Assembly (NCBI GenBank): GCA_021791415.1
Contig: JAJYWQ010000081.1
Coordinates: 1-55,006, forward strand
Direction: 5' to 3'
Length of the DNA stretch: 55,006 bases
DNA from: a bacterium
Lineage (GTDB): Bacteria; Chloroflexota; Dormibacteria; Aeolococcales; Bog-877
This document shows, piece after piece, positions 1 to 8,980 of this stretch. A program made the translations under genes and the position numbers. Position 1 is the first letter of the stretch; each line of letters starts with the position of its first letter. The notes below the pieces were generated by a model, which saw only the letters and a program-made list of their open reading frames with translations, was not told where the DNA came from and made no database searches.

Positions 1-336
1 GCACGATGACTTCGCGAAGTGGACTTCGCAATCCTCTCCAACGCCGCTCGTTCTTCCCCTCGCACCGGCAACGGCTCCGCAGCTGGCATCATCTTCATAC
101 TGCCAGCTTACCGGGTTCAGCTATTTCCACGACGGACCACTAGCAACGGTAGACCGCCCCAGCCCGCGATGCATGGCAAGGAGGTTCTCAACCGCGCGCG
201 CTGGATCGGCATGGCGCGGGGGGCTGGGGCCGGTTTCCGGATGTGCCGGCACTGACGCTGGCGCATCCAATCCCTGCAACGGCTGCCCGACAAGCCGTGA
301 CTCAGCTCCACCTTGAGGGCTGGTTCGCCGCTGGGG
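1..336. other. Intergenic/edge stretch without a recognisable gene
   Basis: No open frame here looks like a protein; short frames on both strands are low-complexity translations without family motifs. A perfect 12-bp palindrome ACTTCGCGAAGT lies at 9-20 and its half ACTTCGC is repeated at 23-29. I see no tRNA cloverleaf and no obvious terminator T-tract. The stretch lies downstream of the aldehyde dehydrogenase stop codon. Confidence 0.5.
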
Positions 337-1773
337 TCAGAGCTGAAGTGACTTGGGCGCCAGGAACTCCGCGATCCCGTGCCTGCCGAACTCCCGGCCG
401 TACCCGGACTGGCGGACCCCACCGAAGGGAGCTTCGGTGCTGAAGGCCCCGCCGTTCACCTCCACGGTCCCTGCCCGCAGTCGTCGGGCCACGGCCAGCG
501 CTCGCTGCTGGTCCGACGACCAGACCGCTCCGGCCAGCCCGTACGGGGTCCCGTTGGCGATCTCCACCGCGTGGTCGTCCCCGTCGTGGCCGATGATGCA
601 GAGGACAGGACCGAAGATCTCCTCCTGGGCGATGGTCATGACCGGGTCGACGTCGCCGAAGATGGTCGGCTGGACGTAGTACCCCCGGTCCCGGCCCGCG
701 GGCGGCTCGGCCCCCCCGCAGACCAGCCGGGCGCCCTCCGCGAGGCCCAGGCGGATGTAGCCGCGAACGCGCTCGAGCTGGCTCTCGGAGGCCAGCGGCC
801 CGAGCCTAGTCGTCTCGTCCAGTGGATCTCCTGGCACCAACTTGGCGGCCGTGGCTGCGGCCACCTCCTCCGCCTCCTCGATCCGGGCGCGCGGCACCAC
901 CAGACGGGTGAGCGCGGTGCACGTCTGTCCCGAGTTCAAAAAGGCGTTGTAGACAGCGAACTTGGCCGCGGTGGCCAGGTCGGCATCGTCCAGGACGAGA
1001 CTCGCCGACTTGCCGCCCAGCTCGAGAGTCACCGGGCGAACCAGTGACCCGGCCAGCTCGGCGATCCTCCGCCCAGCCCTGGTGGAGCCCGTGAAGGACA
1101 GCTTGTCGACCAGCGGGTGGGTGACCAGCGCTTCCCCGGTTGTCCCCCCTCGCCCTACGAGCACATTGAGCGTCCCCGGAGGAAGTCCGGCGGCCCCAGC
1201 GGTCTCCGCCAGGATGAAGGCTGTGAGCGGCGCCACCTCGCTGGCCTTGAGAACCACCGAGCACCCCGCGGCCAGCGCCGGGGCGACCTTGGCCACCACC
1301 TGCTGGAGGGGGTAGTTCCAGGGGGTGATGGCCCCCACCACGCCGACCGGTTCGAGGGCCACTAGGCAGTTCCCCACCTGTTCGGTGAGGGACATGGAGG
1401 TGAGCGCGTCTGCCGTGTGGGCGAGGATCGCCAGAGGGTTGCCCACCTGGATGGAGCGGGAGTGACGGATCGGCGTACCCACCTCCCGGCTGATCGAAGT
1501 GGCGAACTCCTCCGCACGCCCCTCGATCACCTGGTGCCAGCGGCTGAGGGCGGCGGCTCGCTCAGCTGGTGGGGTGGCCGACCACTCCGGCAGCGCCTCC
1601 TGCGCGGCTCGGACCGCGCGATCGACGTCGCTCGGAGCGGCCTCGGTGACCTCGGCCAAAACCTCGCCGCTGGAGGCTTCGAAGACGGGGATGCGCTCCT
1701 GCCCCTCCAGCTCGACGAACTCACCGCTGATGTAGCCGCGGCGGGCTCGCTGGTCCTCTACTCTTGCTGCCAC
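337..1773 (-). CDS. Aldehyde dehydrogenase family protein (NAD(P)+-dependent)
   Basis: Cytosolic enzyme of the ALDH superfamily that oxidises an aldehyde to the acid; the substrate cannot be read from sequence. From the chosen GTG start the protein is 478 aa, the usual family length. The catalytic set is present: Asn153 in TPWNYP, Lys176, Glu251 in LELGGKS, Cys285 in NSGQTCT, plus the FTGSTRAG nucleotide-loop motif. The frame stays open upstream to about 2046, but that extension is low-complexity Arg/Pro/Ser sequence. GTG at 1773 is preceded by a strong GAGGAGG Shine-Dalgarno and begins just before the conserved N-terminus (YISGEFV). The gene is divergent from a TetR gene, a common arrangement for a substrate-induced dehydrogenase, so local control by that regulator is plausible but inferred. 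Confidence 0.93.
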   Translation of the reverse strand: MAARVEDQRARRGYISGEFVELEGQERIPVFEASSGEVLAEVTEAAPSDVDRAVRAAQEALPEWSATPPAERAAALSRWHQVIEGRAEEFATSISREVGTPIRHSRSIQVGNPLAILAHTADALTSMSLTEQVGNCLVALEPVGVVGAITPWNYPLQQVVAKVAPALAAGCSVVLKASEVAPLTAFILAETAGAAGLPPGTLNVLVGRGGTTGEALVTHPLVDKLSFTGSTRAGRRIAELAGSLVRPVTLELGGKSASLVLDDADLATAAKFAVYNAFLNSGQTCTALTRLVVPRARIEEAEEVAAATAAKLVPGDPLDETTRLGPLASESQLERVRGYIRLGLAEGARLVCGGAEPPAGRDRGYYVQPTIFGDVDPVMTIAQEEIFGPVLCIIGHDGDDHAVEIANGTPYGLAGAVWSSDQQRALAVARRLRAGTVEVNGGAFSTEAPFGGVRQSGYGREFGRHGIAEFLAPKSLQL

Positions 1774-1818
1774 AACCAGAATCCCTCCTCGCAGCCGGGC
1801 GGCGGCCCGAACTTGAGG

Positions 1819-1833
1819 TCCCGGGGCCCGGGA
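1819..1833. promoter_or_regulatory. Perfect inverted repeat between aldH and tetR; candidate operator
   Basis: TCCCGGG-G-CCCGGGA is a perfect 7-1-7 inverted repeat in the 255-bp divergent spacer, 46 bp upstream of the aldehyde dehydrogenase GTG. TetR proteins bind palindromes of about this size. The GC-only composition could also arise by chance in such DNA, so this is only a candidate. Confidence 0.35.
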
Positions 1834-1902
1834 GATGGCCGCACTGAACCCGTCTGAGCCGCGGGGAAGTGTAGCAGTCCCCTCGGAGCGGTCAGCTCCC
1901 CG

Positions 1903-1908
1903 TAGAAT
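1903..1908 (+). promoter_or_regulatory. Candidate -10 element for the tetR-adnAB operon
   Basis: TAGAAT matches the TANNNT -10 form seen at several other genes in this window. It lies 26 bp upstream of the small leader frame at 1935 and about 120 bp upstream of tetR. No convincing -35 is visible. Confidence 0.4.
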
Positions 1909-1934
1909 GGCCGAAAGCGGGGAGGCAGAAGGTG

Positions 1935-2027
1935 ATGCCGAGGCTCCTGGGACCCGACCCGGACGACGCCGAGCTCGCGAACGCGGGCGCTTTGGTGCGG
2001 GTGTCCTCTCTCCCGAAGCGCTGTTGA
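1935..2027 (+). CDS. Possible 30-aa leader peptide upstream of tetR
   Basis: A short frame (MPRLLGPDPDD... ending ...LPKRC) has a strong GGGGAGG Shine-Dalgarno about 8 nt upstream and stops one nucleotide before the tetR ATG at 2029. The tetR ATG has no Shine-Dalgarno of its own, so the small frame could deliver ribosomes to tetR by coupling. No family is recognised. It may be a leader peptide, or the SD may indicate an unusual tetR start. Existence as a translated peptide is inferred. Confidence 0.35.
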   Translation: MPRLLGPDPDDAELANAGALVRVSSLPKRC

Positions 2028-2028
2028 G

Positions 2029-2754
2029 ATGAGAGCGCCACGCCAACTTGCACCGTGGCTGGGGAGCCCCGCGATCGAGGCCGTGGGGAAGGTGGCCGAG
2101 CGCCAGCCGCCGAAGTCGCGCAAGCGCTCACGGCTCACCTTCGGTGGTCGGCGCCGCCAGCTGCTGGATGCCAGCCTGGCGGCTTTCGTCTCGCACGGTC
2201 TCGACCTGACAACCATGGACACCATCGCGGCTCAGGCCGGGGTCAGCAAGCCCTTGGTCTACCGCCACTTCCCCAACCGCTTCGAGGCACTTCTGGCGGT
2301 CGTCAACGATCAGGTGGACAAGTTGCTGGCATCCGTGGCCCTCGAGTCCGGACCCAGCCTGGCCCAGCTGATCGAGTCATACCTCCACTATGCCGAGACC
2401 TCCCCGGCGGGATTCCGGTTCCTCTTCCAGGTGGTGAACGGCAGTCCGGGCGCGGCCCGACGCCGGGTCCAGGCCCTGAGGACGGTTCTGGAGGAGGCGG
2501 TGTTGGGGGCGGTGCTGCGCGAGGCTGGAGCTAGCCCCGATCTCGGTGAGGCCGCTCGGGAATCCGGGGTGGGGACCCTTCTGCTATCGATCCTGGAGGG
2601 AGTTGGGGGATCTCTCCGCGACGGCGACGACGCCGCCAGCAGGGCACTGGCCCTGCGTAAGCTTCTCGACCCCACCTGGATACTGGGAGCGATGTCCGAC
2701 GCGTCCCGGAAGGTCCCGGAGTTGACCGACACCCTCTTCCCACCCGGAGTTTGA
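2029..2754 (+). CDS. TetR/AcrR family transcriptional regulator
   Basis: Predicted 241-aa DNA-binding repressor. The N-terminal helix-turn-helix is clear: GRRRQLLDASLAAF, then TTMDTIAAQAGVSKPLVYRHFPNRFEALLAVV (about residues 43-88). The remainder is the helical ligand/dimerisation domain, whose ligand cannot be predicted. The first about 40 residues are basic and low-complexity, so a downstream GTG start is possible; neither start has a good Shine-Dalgarno. The TGA overlaps the TTG start of the helicase-nuclease gene (TTGA), so tetR is translationally coupled to the adnAB-like genes, an unusual partner for a TetR regulator. The gene is divergent from the aldehyde dehydrogenase, which may be its target. 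Confidence 0.88.
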   Translation: MRAPRQLAPWLGSPAIEAVGKVAERQPPKSRKRSRLTFGGRRRQLLDASLAAFVSHGLDLTTMDTIAAQAGVSKPLVYRHFPNRFEALLAVVNDQVDKLLASVALESGPSLAQLIESYLHYAETSPAGFRFLFQVVNGSPGAARRRVQALRTVLEEAVLGAVLREAGASPDLGEAARESGVGTLLLSILEGVGGSLRDGDDAASRALALRKLLDPTWILGAMSDASRKVPELTDTLFPPGV

Positions 2755-5700
2755 GCGCGGTTCAGAGCGACCCGGGGCTGCTGGAGCCGGTCGGGCCGAC
2801 GCGTCTCAGTGGGCCGCCGGGCTCCGGTAAGACGAGGGCACTGGTTCACCTCGTTGGCCGGGATCTGGAGGGGGGGGCAGACCCGTCGCGGGTGATAGTC
2901 GTGGTCCCCAGCCGGGCGGCAGCCCGGGACTTCTCCCGGCAACTGGAAGGTGGGCGGCCCGGGGTGACCCGGTCCCCACTGGTGATGACCCATGAGCGGC
3001 TGGCCCGCTGGGTCCTGGAGCGCTCAGTCGCAGAGCCCCAGCCGGTCCTCGGACCGATGGCGGAGTGGATCGCCATGCGGGTGGCTGTGGAGCAATCCCG
3101 CCCCCTGCTGGGGGAGCTGGGGCGCCTGGTCGACGTCCCCGGGTTCGTCGAGGGGTTGCTCGACCTCTGTGGGAGCTTCAGCCAGGCTTTGGTGCCCCCC
3201 GCGCTGCTCGCCTCCAGGGTCCGCGCCGATGGCGGCATTCTCGCCCAGGTCACGGTGGTGGCCGCCAACTACCATCTGACCCTGGACCGCATGGGGGCGG
3301 TGGACACCAAGCAGCTGGCCGGAGCTGCCCTCTCCTCTCTGCAATCCCGCGCCGAAGAGTGGGCCGGGTTCGCCGATCTCCTGGTGGTCGACCAAGCCGA
3401 GCAGCTCAGCCCGGCGCAGTGGTACCTGTTACGTGAACTCGCATACCTGCTGACCCCTCCCAAGCGATTTGTGCTTGCAGGTGACGGCACGGTGGCCGGA
3501 GCTGAGCGCCACGGGCCCTCGGTGCGCTGCTTCGAGGAGTTCTTCCCCCGAGAGATGCATCCAGGGGAGCTGGTGCTGCCCGGCACCGGCCCGGCGGTCC
3601 AGCTGGCGAAGAGGTGGGGCATCGCCGCGGAGATAGTGCCCCCGGGGGCGGTGGCAGCCGCCGGCCCTGGCGCATCGGTGCGGATCTGGCGGGCCGCAGA
3701 CGAGACCGAGGAGGCCTACTCCGTGGCGCGAGAGGTCCGCCGGCTGCGGCTGGAGGAGGGGGTGCCCTATGACCAGATCGCCGTGGTGTCGGCCGGCGGG
3801 GCGGTCCTGCTGCCCTCGATGGTGCAGGCCCTCCGCTCCGTAGGGGTCCCGGTTCGCCTGGAGATGAGTCCCTGGTCGGGCAGCCCCGTCCTCAGCCAGC
3901 TCTCCGCATGGCTCGACGCCCTCTGCAATCCCCAAGACGACGGGCGGGTGCTGGCGGCCTTGCAGGCGGGGCCGGGCGGAGCGGGTGAGGCGGACATCCG
4001 CCGCCTGCGGCGATGGGCGGCGCGGAGGCGGACCGGCGTGGCTGGGGCGCTCCGGAGCGTCGAGATTGGGTCCAGCGCGGGCGCTCTGGGGCTGAGGCGC
4101 GGGTTGTGGAATCGGCTGGGAGGCGGCGACCCCGGACTTGCCGACCGGCGGCTCACCCTGGCGGAGTTCCTCAGCCTGCTGGGCACCCTCGAGGTGGAGC
4201 TCGGCCTCTCCGAACTCGCGCTCCACGAGTTCGCCTCGGCCTCCGCGCTGGCCCGCGTAAACCTGTCGATCCAGGATGCCGGCGGCGCGCGCGAGCTGCT
4301 GTCCTTGGGGCCGGCCGAACTCCGGGAGTGGGGGCAGATCCTGAAGGTGGCAGCCCGTCGGTCGGGGTGGGATGTGGATCGGGTCGCCAGGCCGGACCGA
4401 CCCGAGGTGACGGTGGTAACGCTGGGGCAGGCCAAGGGGCGTCGCTGGCAACGGGTGTTCCTGGTGGGGGTCGCCGACCGGTACCTGCGCGGTCCCGGTC
4501 CCTCCAGTGAGCTGCTTACCGGGGAGGACAGGCAGCGACTCGCGGAGCTGGTGCCCGAGATGGAGGAGGTACTGGCGCCGGGGGAGCGGAGCACACAGGA
4601 ACGTCGACGGTTCCTCATGGGAATCTCCCGTGCGGATGTCCAGTTGACCGTCACCTGGGCTGCCCGGTACGGCGAGGACGAGGTGGGGAGCTCGCGCTTC
4701 GCCGCCGCCTTGGAGGCGGTGGGGGTAACGGCTGGCCCCGCGCCCCTGGCCAGGAGCGTGACCCGGGCCGACTGCCTGGCTCAGCTGGCGGCAGCCATCC
4801 AGGGAGCAGAGGACGAGGTGGGTACCGATGTCCCCCAGGAGGCACACGAGCTGCTCGAACTTCTGCGGCCATGGGACCCGACGGAGGCCTGGCCGGCCCG
4901 CGACCTGCCCCGCCTCAGCGCCACCACCTTGAAGAGCTGGCTTGCCTGCCCCAGGCAGTACCACTACCACCGGCTTCGCCTCTTCGAGGAGAGCAGCGTT
5001 CCATCGGTCACGGGGGACATGGCGCACCGACTCCTGCAGCTCCTCTACGAGGACCCGACCAGCTGGGACGGGGACCCCGACCAGTTCCTGGCCCGGGGCC
5101 GGATGCTGATCCGGGAAGGGTTGATGCCGGAGGTCCGGGAGTCCCTCTGCGATCCCTTGGCCGCAGCCTCCGTAGACCTCTCTCTGCGCGGCATCTTGTC
5201 CCGGTGGGCGGATCGCGTCGTGGCCGCGGGTGCTGACATCGTGGGCAGCCCGGTTGCGCTGGAGGTCCCCTTCACCCTTGAGCGGCCGGGCTATCTCCTC
5301 GCCGGCCGGGTGGATGCGCTCTGGCGGCGCCCCTCCGGTGAGCTGGAGCTGGTCGACTACAAGACGTCCAGGAAGGAGCCGAGCAGCGCGGTTTTGGCCA
5401 GCTACGTGTCCGGCGCCGATGGCAAGCCGGCGGTCGACTGGCAGCTGCCCATCTATGAACTGGCGGCGAGCTCAGGGGCCCTGGACTCGGCCGCCCAGGG
5501 TGTCCGTCCCCGCTTCGTCCGCAACTGGTACCTCGCCATTGAGCCGAGTTCCAAGTTCAAGACCGGTCTGGTGGTGCGCGGGTTTGCCGTGGGTGACGAG
5601 TCGGACCGGGTCGCCTGGCACGATGCCCTGCTCACCCCTGAACTTCGCCGCCAGTTCGGTGACCGGCTGGATGAGGAGGCACGATCGATACAGAAGGGCC

Positions 5701-5819
5701 ACTTCCCCGCCGCTCCCAGGCACGAGGTCGGGACCTGTCTCAGCGAGGGGGGATGCCCCTTCGCAACCTGCTGCGACGGGGAGGGCAGCGTCGGTTCGGG
5801 AGCTGGGTCGCTTTGGTGA
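2751..5819 (+). CDS. AdnA-like helicase-nuclease subunit (UvrD/RecB superfamily)
   Basis: A 1022-aa subunit of a two-gene complex that would resect DNA double-strand ends for recombination. Layout resembles mycobacterial AdnA: an N-terminal SF1 motor-like region (Walker A GPPGSGKT near residues 20-27; motif V-like TLGQAKGRRW; motif VI-like FLMGISRAD) and a C-terminal PD-(D/E)XK nuclease (GRVDALW... ELVDYKTS). A first Cys in LACPRQYHYHRL and a C-terminal Cys cluster (GTCLSEGGCPFATCC) look like the Fe-S staple of AddB/AdnA nucleases. Walker B reads LLVVDQAEQ, with Gln215 where active motors carry the catalytic Glu, so this motor may be vestigial. AddB/RexB is an alternative name, but both subunits here carry a nuclease, which favours AdnAB. 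TTG start overlaps the tetR stop. Confidence 0.8.
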   Translation: MSAVQSDPGLLEPVGPTRLSGPPGSGKTRALVHLVGRDLEGGADPSRVIVVVPSRAAARDFSRQLEGGRPGVTRSPLVMTHERLARWVLERSVAEPQPVLGPMAEWIAMRVAVEQSRPLLGELGRLVDVPGFVEGLLDLCGSFSQALVPPALLASRVRADGGILAQVTVVAANYHLTLDRMGAVDTKQLAGAALSSLQSRAEEWAGFADLLVVDQAEQLSPAQWYLLRELAYLLTPPKRFVLAGDGTVAGAERHGPSVRCFEEFFPREMHPGELVLPGTGPAVQLAKRWGIAAEIVPPGAVAAAGPGASVRIWRAADETEEAYSVAREVRRLRLEEGVPYDQIAVVSAGGAVLLPSMVQALRSVGVPVRLEMSPWSGSPVLSQLSAWLDALCNPQDDGRVLAALQAGPGGAGEADIRRLRRWAARRRTGVAGALRSVEIGSSAGALGLRRGLWNRLGGGDPGLADRRLTLAEFLSLLGTLEVELGLSELALHEFASASALARVNLSIQDAGGARELLSLGPAELREWGQILKVAARRSGWDVDRVARPDRPEVTVVTLGQAKGRRWQRVFLVGVADRYLRGPGPSSELLTGEDRQRLAELVPEMEEVLAPGERSTQERRRFLMGISRADVQLTVTWAARYGEDEVGSSRFAAALEAVGVTAGPAPLARSVTRADCLAQLAAAIQGAEDEVGTDVPQEAHELLELLRPWDPTEAWPARDLPRLSATTLKSWLACPRQYHYHRLRLFEESSVPSVTGDMAHRLLQLLYEDPTSWDGDPDQFLARGRMLIREGLMPEVRESLCDPLAAASVDLSLRGILSRWADRVVAAGADIVGSPVALEVPFTLERPGYLLAGRVDALWRRPSGELELVDYKTSRKEPSSAVLASYVSGADGKPAVDWQLPIYELAASSGALDSAAQGVRPRFVRNWYLAIEPSSKFKTGLVVRGFAVGDESDRVAWHDALLTPELRRQFGDRLDEEARSIQKGHFPAAPRHEVGTCLSEGGCPFATCCDGEGSVGSGAGSLW

Positions 5820-8800
5820 ACCGCGAGATCTTGGAGCGGATCCTGGAGGAGCTGAGCCCGGCGCAACGGGAGGTCGTGTCCCAGCTTCATCACGGGCCGG
5901 TGAAGGTGGTGGCTGCCGCCGGAAGCGGCAAGACCAGGACCATGGCGGCGTTGTACGCGGTCGGCTTGCTGGACGGGATGAACCCCGGGCAGATCCTGGC
6001 CGTGACCTTCACCAAGAAGGGTGCCGCCGAGCTGCGGGACAGAGTGGCCCGGACGGTCGCCACCTTCCCCTCGCCGCCCGACCTAGACTTCGCCTGGATC
6101 GGCACCTTCCATCAGCTCATGCACCGGCTCCTGGCAGAGCATTGGCATGAGGCTGGCGTTGGCCCGGAGCTCGAGCAGTTGGATGACATCGAGGCCCATC
6201 AGCTCCTGCGGGCAGCCGGCCAGGCCGTTCGCAGGAAGTTGGCCGATGGCGAACTGGGCCCCGTGCCCCGGCTGGTGAATGGCAGGGACCTACTCCAGAT
6301 CGCCAGCTCCGCCGAGGATGCGGTGAGGCGCCTGCGTTCGACACCGCTCAGCCCCCAGGACTGCCGCAGGCTCTCCACCTCGGCCTACGCGGCGCCCCCC
6401 TTCGACACCGATCCGGAGGATGAGGTGGCCGTCCACCGACTCGGCCTTCGCCTCACCCGGGAGATCTGGATCGAGTACGAGAGGCGCCTGGAAGCGCTCA
6501 ACGCCACCGACTTCGACGGCCTTCTGAGGACGGCGCTCCGGGCGCTGCGATCAGCCCCGTCCCTCCGGAGCTGGACCCAGCAGAACTTCCGCCTGGTGAT
6601 CGTGGACGAGTACCAGGACACCAGCCCTCTTCAGGTGGGTCTGCTGTCCGAGCTCTGGGGCCACCGCCAGGAGCGCAGCTACGTCGTGGGCGACCCCAGA
6701 CAGTCCATCTACGCCTTTCGGGACGCCCAGCCCGGCGTGATGGAGGAGCATCCCGGCCGCCTCTACCCCCTCGCCCACAACTACCGGTCCCTGGCTCCAA
6801 TCTTGTCGGCAGCCGAGGCGGTGCTTCGCACCGAGCCCCAATTCGCCAACGACCGTCCGATGGGGGTGGGGAGGCCAACTCCAGATGGGCACCCGGTGCT
6901 CCTCGGTGTGGCCACCGATCCACGGCTGGAGGCGGAGGGGATCGCTGCCCTGATCGGAAGGCTCCACGATGGTGGGCTGGTCCACCCGGATGGCAGTGCG
7001 CAGGAGGTCCGCTACCAGGACGTGGCCATCCTTGCCCGCACCCTGGGGAGGATCGGCCCCCACCTGGAGGACGCCTTGAGGGCAAGGGGCATTCCGTTCG
7101 CGGCCGCGGCCGGCGGCCTGCTGGGACGACCGGAGGTGAAGGACGCCGTGGCTCTGCTCCGGGCCGCCGTCAACCCCCTCGACGGTCAGGCCTGGGTGCG
7201 CGTCCTCCAGGGGCCACTCTTTCGCGTCCGCGATCATGAGCTGGCCCTTGTGATGGGCCATCCCCCAGGGGAGGATGTGCCGGTGCCGGTCCGACTTCGC
7301 CGCGGCCTGGCCACGTCCTCGGCCAGCCACGTGCTGCGACGCCGGACAGAGGTGGCCATCGACTTGCTCGCCGCGGGGGCGGCCGCGGCAGAGCTCCGCT
7401 CTGGCAGCGAGGTTTTGTCCCTTCTGATGGAACGGTCGGGGATGAGGGCTTACCACGACGCCCGTCGGCGCCGGGGGGATGCGGACGGCGCGCGAGCCCT
7501 GGCATCCCTGGAAGCGCTCAATCGCGTGGCACTGGAGGCTGAACGAGGGGGGAGGTTCGTGTCCGCCCGGGAGCTGGTGGCCAGGATCGCCGGACTGGAG
7601 GAGCGCGGTGGGCGTCGGGAGCCGGCGCCCACCGAGGGGGACCAGGTAACCATCAGCACCATCCACGGAGCCAAGGGCTTGGAGTGGCCGGTGGTGGTGC
7701 TGGCTGACTGCCGGCCGTTCCACTCCCAGGGCCGTTCGGGCCCGGTGCTCTGGGACGAGGAGGCGAGCGCCGTGGTGGTCACCAGCGCTGGGGGTGCACC
7801 AACGGCTGCCAAGGCCCGCTGGGGGGGGACGCGGGCGGCGCGGGTGGACAGGGAGGAGCGGACCCGGCTGATCTACGTGGGGATGACCAGGGCCCAGGAC
7901 CTGCTCGTGGTGACGACCACCCGGGCCTGGCTTGGCAGCAAGGGAGCCAACCTGGACGACCTGGTCGCCGAGGCCTGGCAGGGGAAGAGGGGAGCGGGAG
8001 AGTTCGGAGAGCTGGTAGCCGGGCTGGCCGCGGGTGCTCCGTGGGTGGGGCGACTCCCCGGCTTCCCCGAGCAGGTGGCCCTGCCCTGGGAGCCTGCCAC
8101 GAGGAGGGCCTCCGCAACCCCCCTGAGCCGACCGCCCATGAGCCGGCAGGCGGCGGTCGCGAGGTGGCGGCAGGTGGAGCGGCTGGAAGAAGTGGCTTGG
8201 GACCAGGGCCAGCGCCCCCGCCCCGAGGTCAGCTACAGCGCACTGGAGACGCTGGAGCGATGCCCCAGGTGGTACTGGTTCGAGCAGGTGGCCCAGTTCC
8301 GGGTGGGAGGGCTGCAGGACGGGGAGGCGGGAGATGCCCCGCGGACGGGGATCGCCGTCCACCGGGTACTCGAGCGCTTCCACCGTCGCAATCCAGATCG
8401 CGGGCCCCGCCCCGGTGAGCTGGCCGAGATCGCCAGGGGGTCAGGTGTCAGCTCGGGTGAGCTGGAGGCGATGCTCGAGACCTACGCCAGCCTCCCGGTC
8501 GCCGCCTTGCCCACCCTGGGGGTGGAGATCAGGTTCAGATGGCGGGGGTGGGGGACGGGAGACCTACCCGACCTGGTCGGGGCGATCGACCGTGTGGCGC
8601 TGACGGAGCGGGGCCAGGCGATGGTGCTGGACTACAAGACCGACCGAATGCTGACACCCGCCTCCCGGGAGCGGCACGGCCGCCAGCTACTCCTATACTC
8701 GATGGCGGTGGAGCGGGGTCTCCTCGGCAGCCACCGGGTGGCTGCGCCGAACCTGGTCATGATGCGCTCGGGGGAGGTGGTGGAGTTGGACTCGTCCACG

Positions 8801-8980
8801 GCATCCTGCGAGGACGCCCTCAGTTGGGCGGTTGCTCTGGCGCGGAGGGCCGCGGAGCCCGAGGCCCTCTCGGCGGTGGGGCACTCACCGCTGCCGTGCG
8901 GCGAGTGCCCCTACCAGTGGTTCTGCCCTGAGCGAAGTGGAGTCGCTGGCCGCCGCCAGCCACCCCTCAGCGAAGGTTGA
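5816..8980 (+). CDS. AdnB-like UvrD/RecB helicase-nuclease subunit
   Basis: Predicted 1054-aa partner of the preceding subunit and probably the active motor. A complete SF1A motif set is visible: AAAGSGKT (Walker A), VTFTKKGAAELRDRV (Ia), VIVDEYQDTSP (Walker B with DE), VVGDPRQSIYAF (III), HNYRS (IV), ISTIHGAKGLEW (V) and YVGMTRAQDLLVV (VI). The C-terminus has a RecB-type nuclease domain (GAIDRVAL... LDYKTDR) and a Cys pattern (CGECPYQWFCPE) for an Fe-S cluster. GTG at 5816 overlaps the upstream TGA (GTGA) and begins just before LERILEELSPAQREVV, the usual N-terminus; an in-frame ATG at 5753 would overlap the upstream gene by 67 bp. The stop overlaps the convergent SCP2-like gene by 14 bp. 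Confidence 0.88.
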   Translation: MNREILERILEELSPAQREVVSQLHHGPVKVVAAAGSGKTRTMAALYAVGLLDGMNPGQILAVTFTKKGAAELRDRVARTVATFPSPPDLDFAWIGTFHQLMHRLLAEHWHEAGVGPELEQLDDIEAHQLLRAAGQAVRRKLADGELGPVPRLVNGRDLLQIASSAEDAVRRLRSTPLSPQDCRRLSTSAYAAPPFDTDPEDEVAVHRLGLRLTREIWIEYERRLEALNATDFDGLLRTALRALRSAPSLRSWTQQNFRLVIVDEYQDTSPLQVGLLSELWGHRQERSYVVGDPRQSIYAFRDAQPGVMEEHPGRLYPLAHNYRSLAPILSAAEAVLRTEPQFANDRPMGVGRPTPDGHPVLLGVATDPRLEAEGIAALIGRLHDGGLVHPDGSAQEVRYQDVAILARTLGRIGPHLEDALRARGIPFAAAAGGLLGRPEVKDAVALLRAAVNPLDGQAWVRVLQGPLFRVRDHELALVMGHPPGEDVPVPVRLRRGLATSSASHVLRRRTEVAIDLLAAGAAAAELRSGSEVLSLLMERSGMRAYHDARRRRGDADGARALASLEALNRVALEAERGGRFVSARELVARIAGLEERGGRREPAPTEGDQVTISTIHGAKGLEWPVVVLADCRPFHSQGRSGPVLWDEEASAVVVTSAGGAPTAAKARWGGTRAARVDREERTRLIYVGMTRAQDLLVVTTTRAWLGSKGANLDDLVAEAWQGKRGAGEFGELVAGLAAGAPWVGRLPGFPEQVALPWEPATRRASATPLSRPPMSRQAAVARWRQVERLEEVAWDQGQRPRPEVSYSALETLERCPRWYWFEQVAQFRVGGLQDGEAGDAPRTGIAVHRVLERFHRRNPDRGPRPGELAEIARGSGVSSGELEAMLETYASLPVAALPTLGVEIRFRWRGWGTGDLPDLVGAIDRVALTERGQAMVLDYKTDRMLTPASRERHGRQLLLYSMAVERGLLGSHRVAAPNLVMMRSGEVVELDSSTASCEDALSWAVALARRAAEPEALSAVGHSPLPCGECPYQWFCPERSGVAGRRQPPLSEG

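Noticed and set aside
9-29. Palindrome ACTTCGCGAAGT with a repeated half as an attachment site
   Set aside because: Too short, no integrase gene nearby and the flank is cut by the window edge.
3429-5027. A 532-codon open frame on the minus strand inside the adnA-like gene
   Set aside because: Its translation is Pro/Arg/Gly/His-rich with no family motifs; it is a shadow of the GC-rich coding sequence on the plus strand.
6551-8383. A 610-codon minus-strand frame inside the adnB-like gene
   Set aside because: No recognisable domain; the plus strand carries all SF1 helicase motifs in order.
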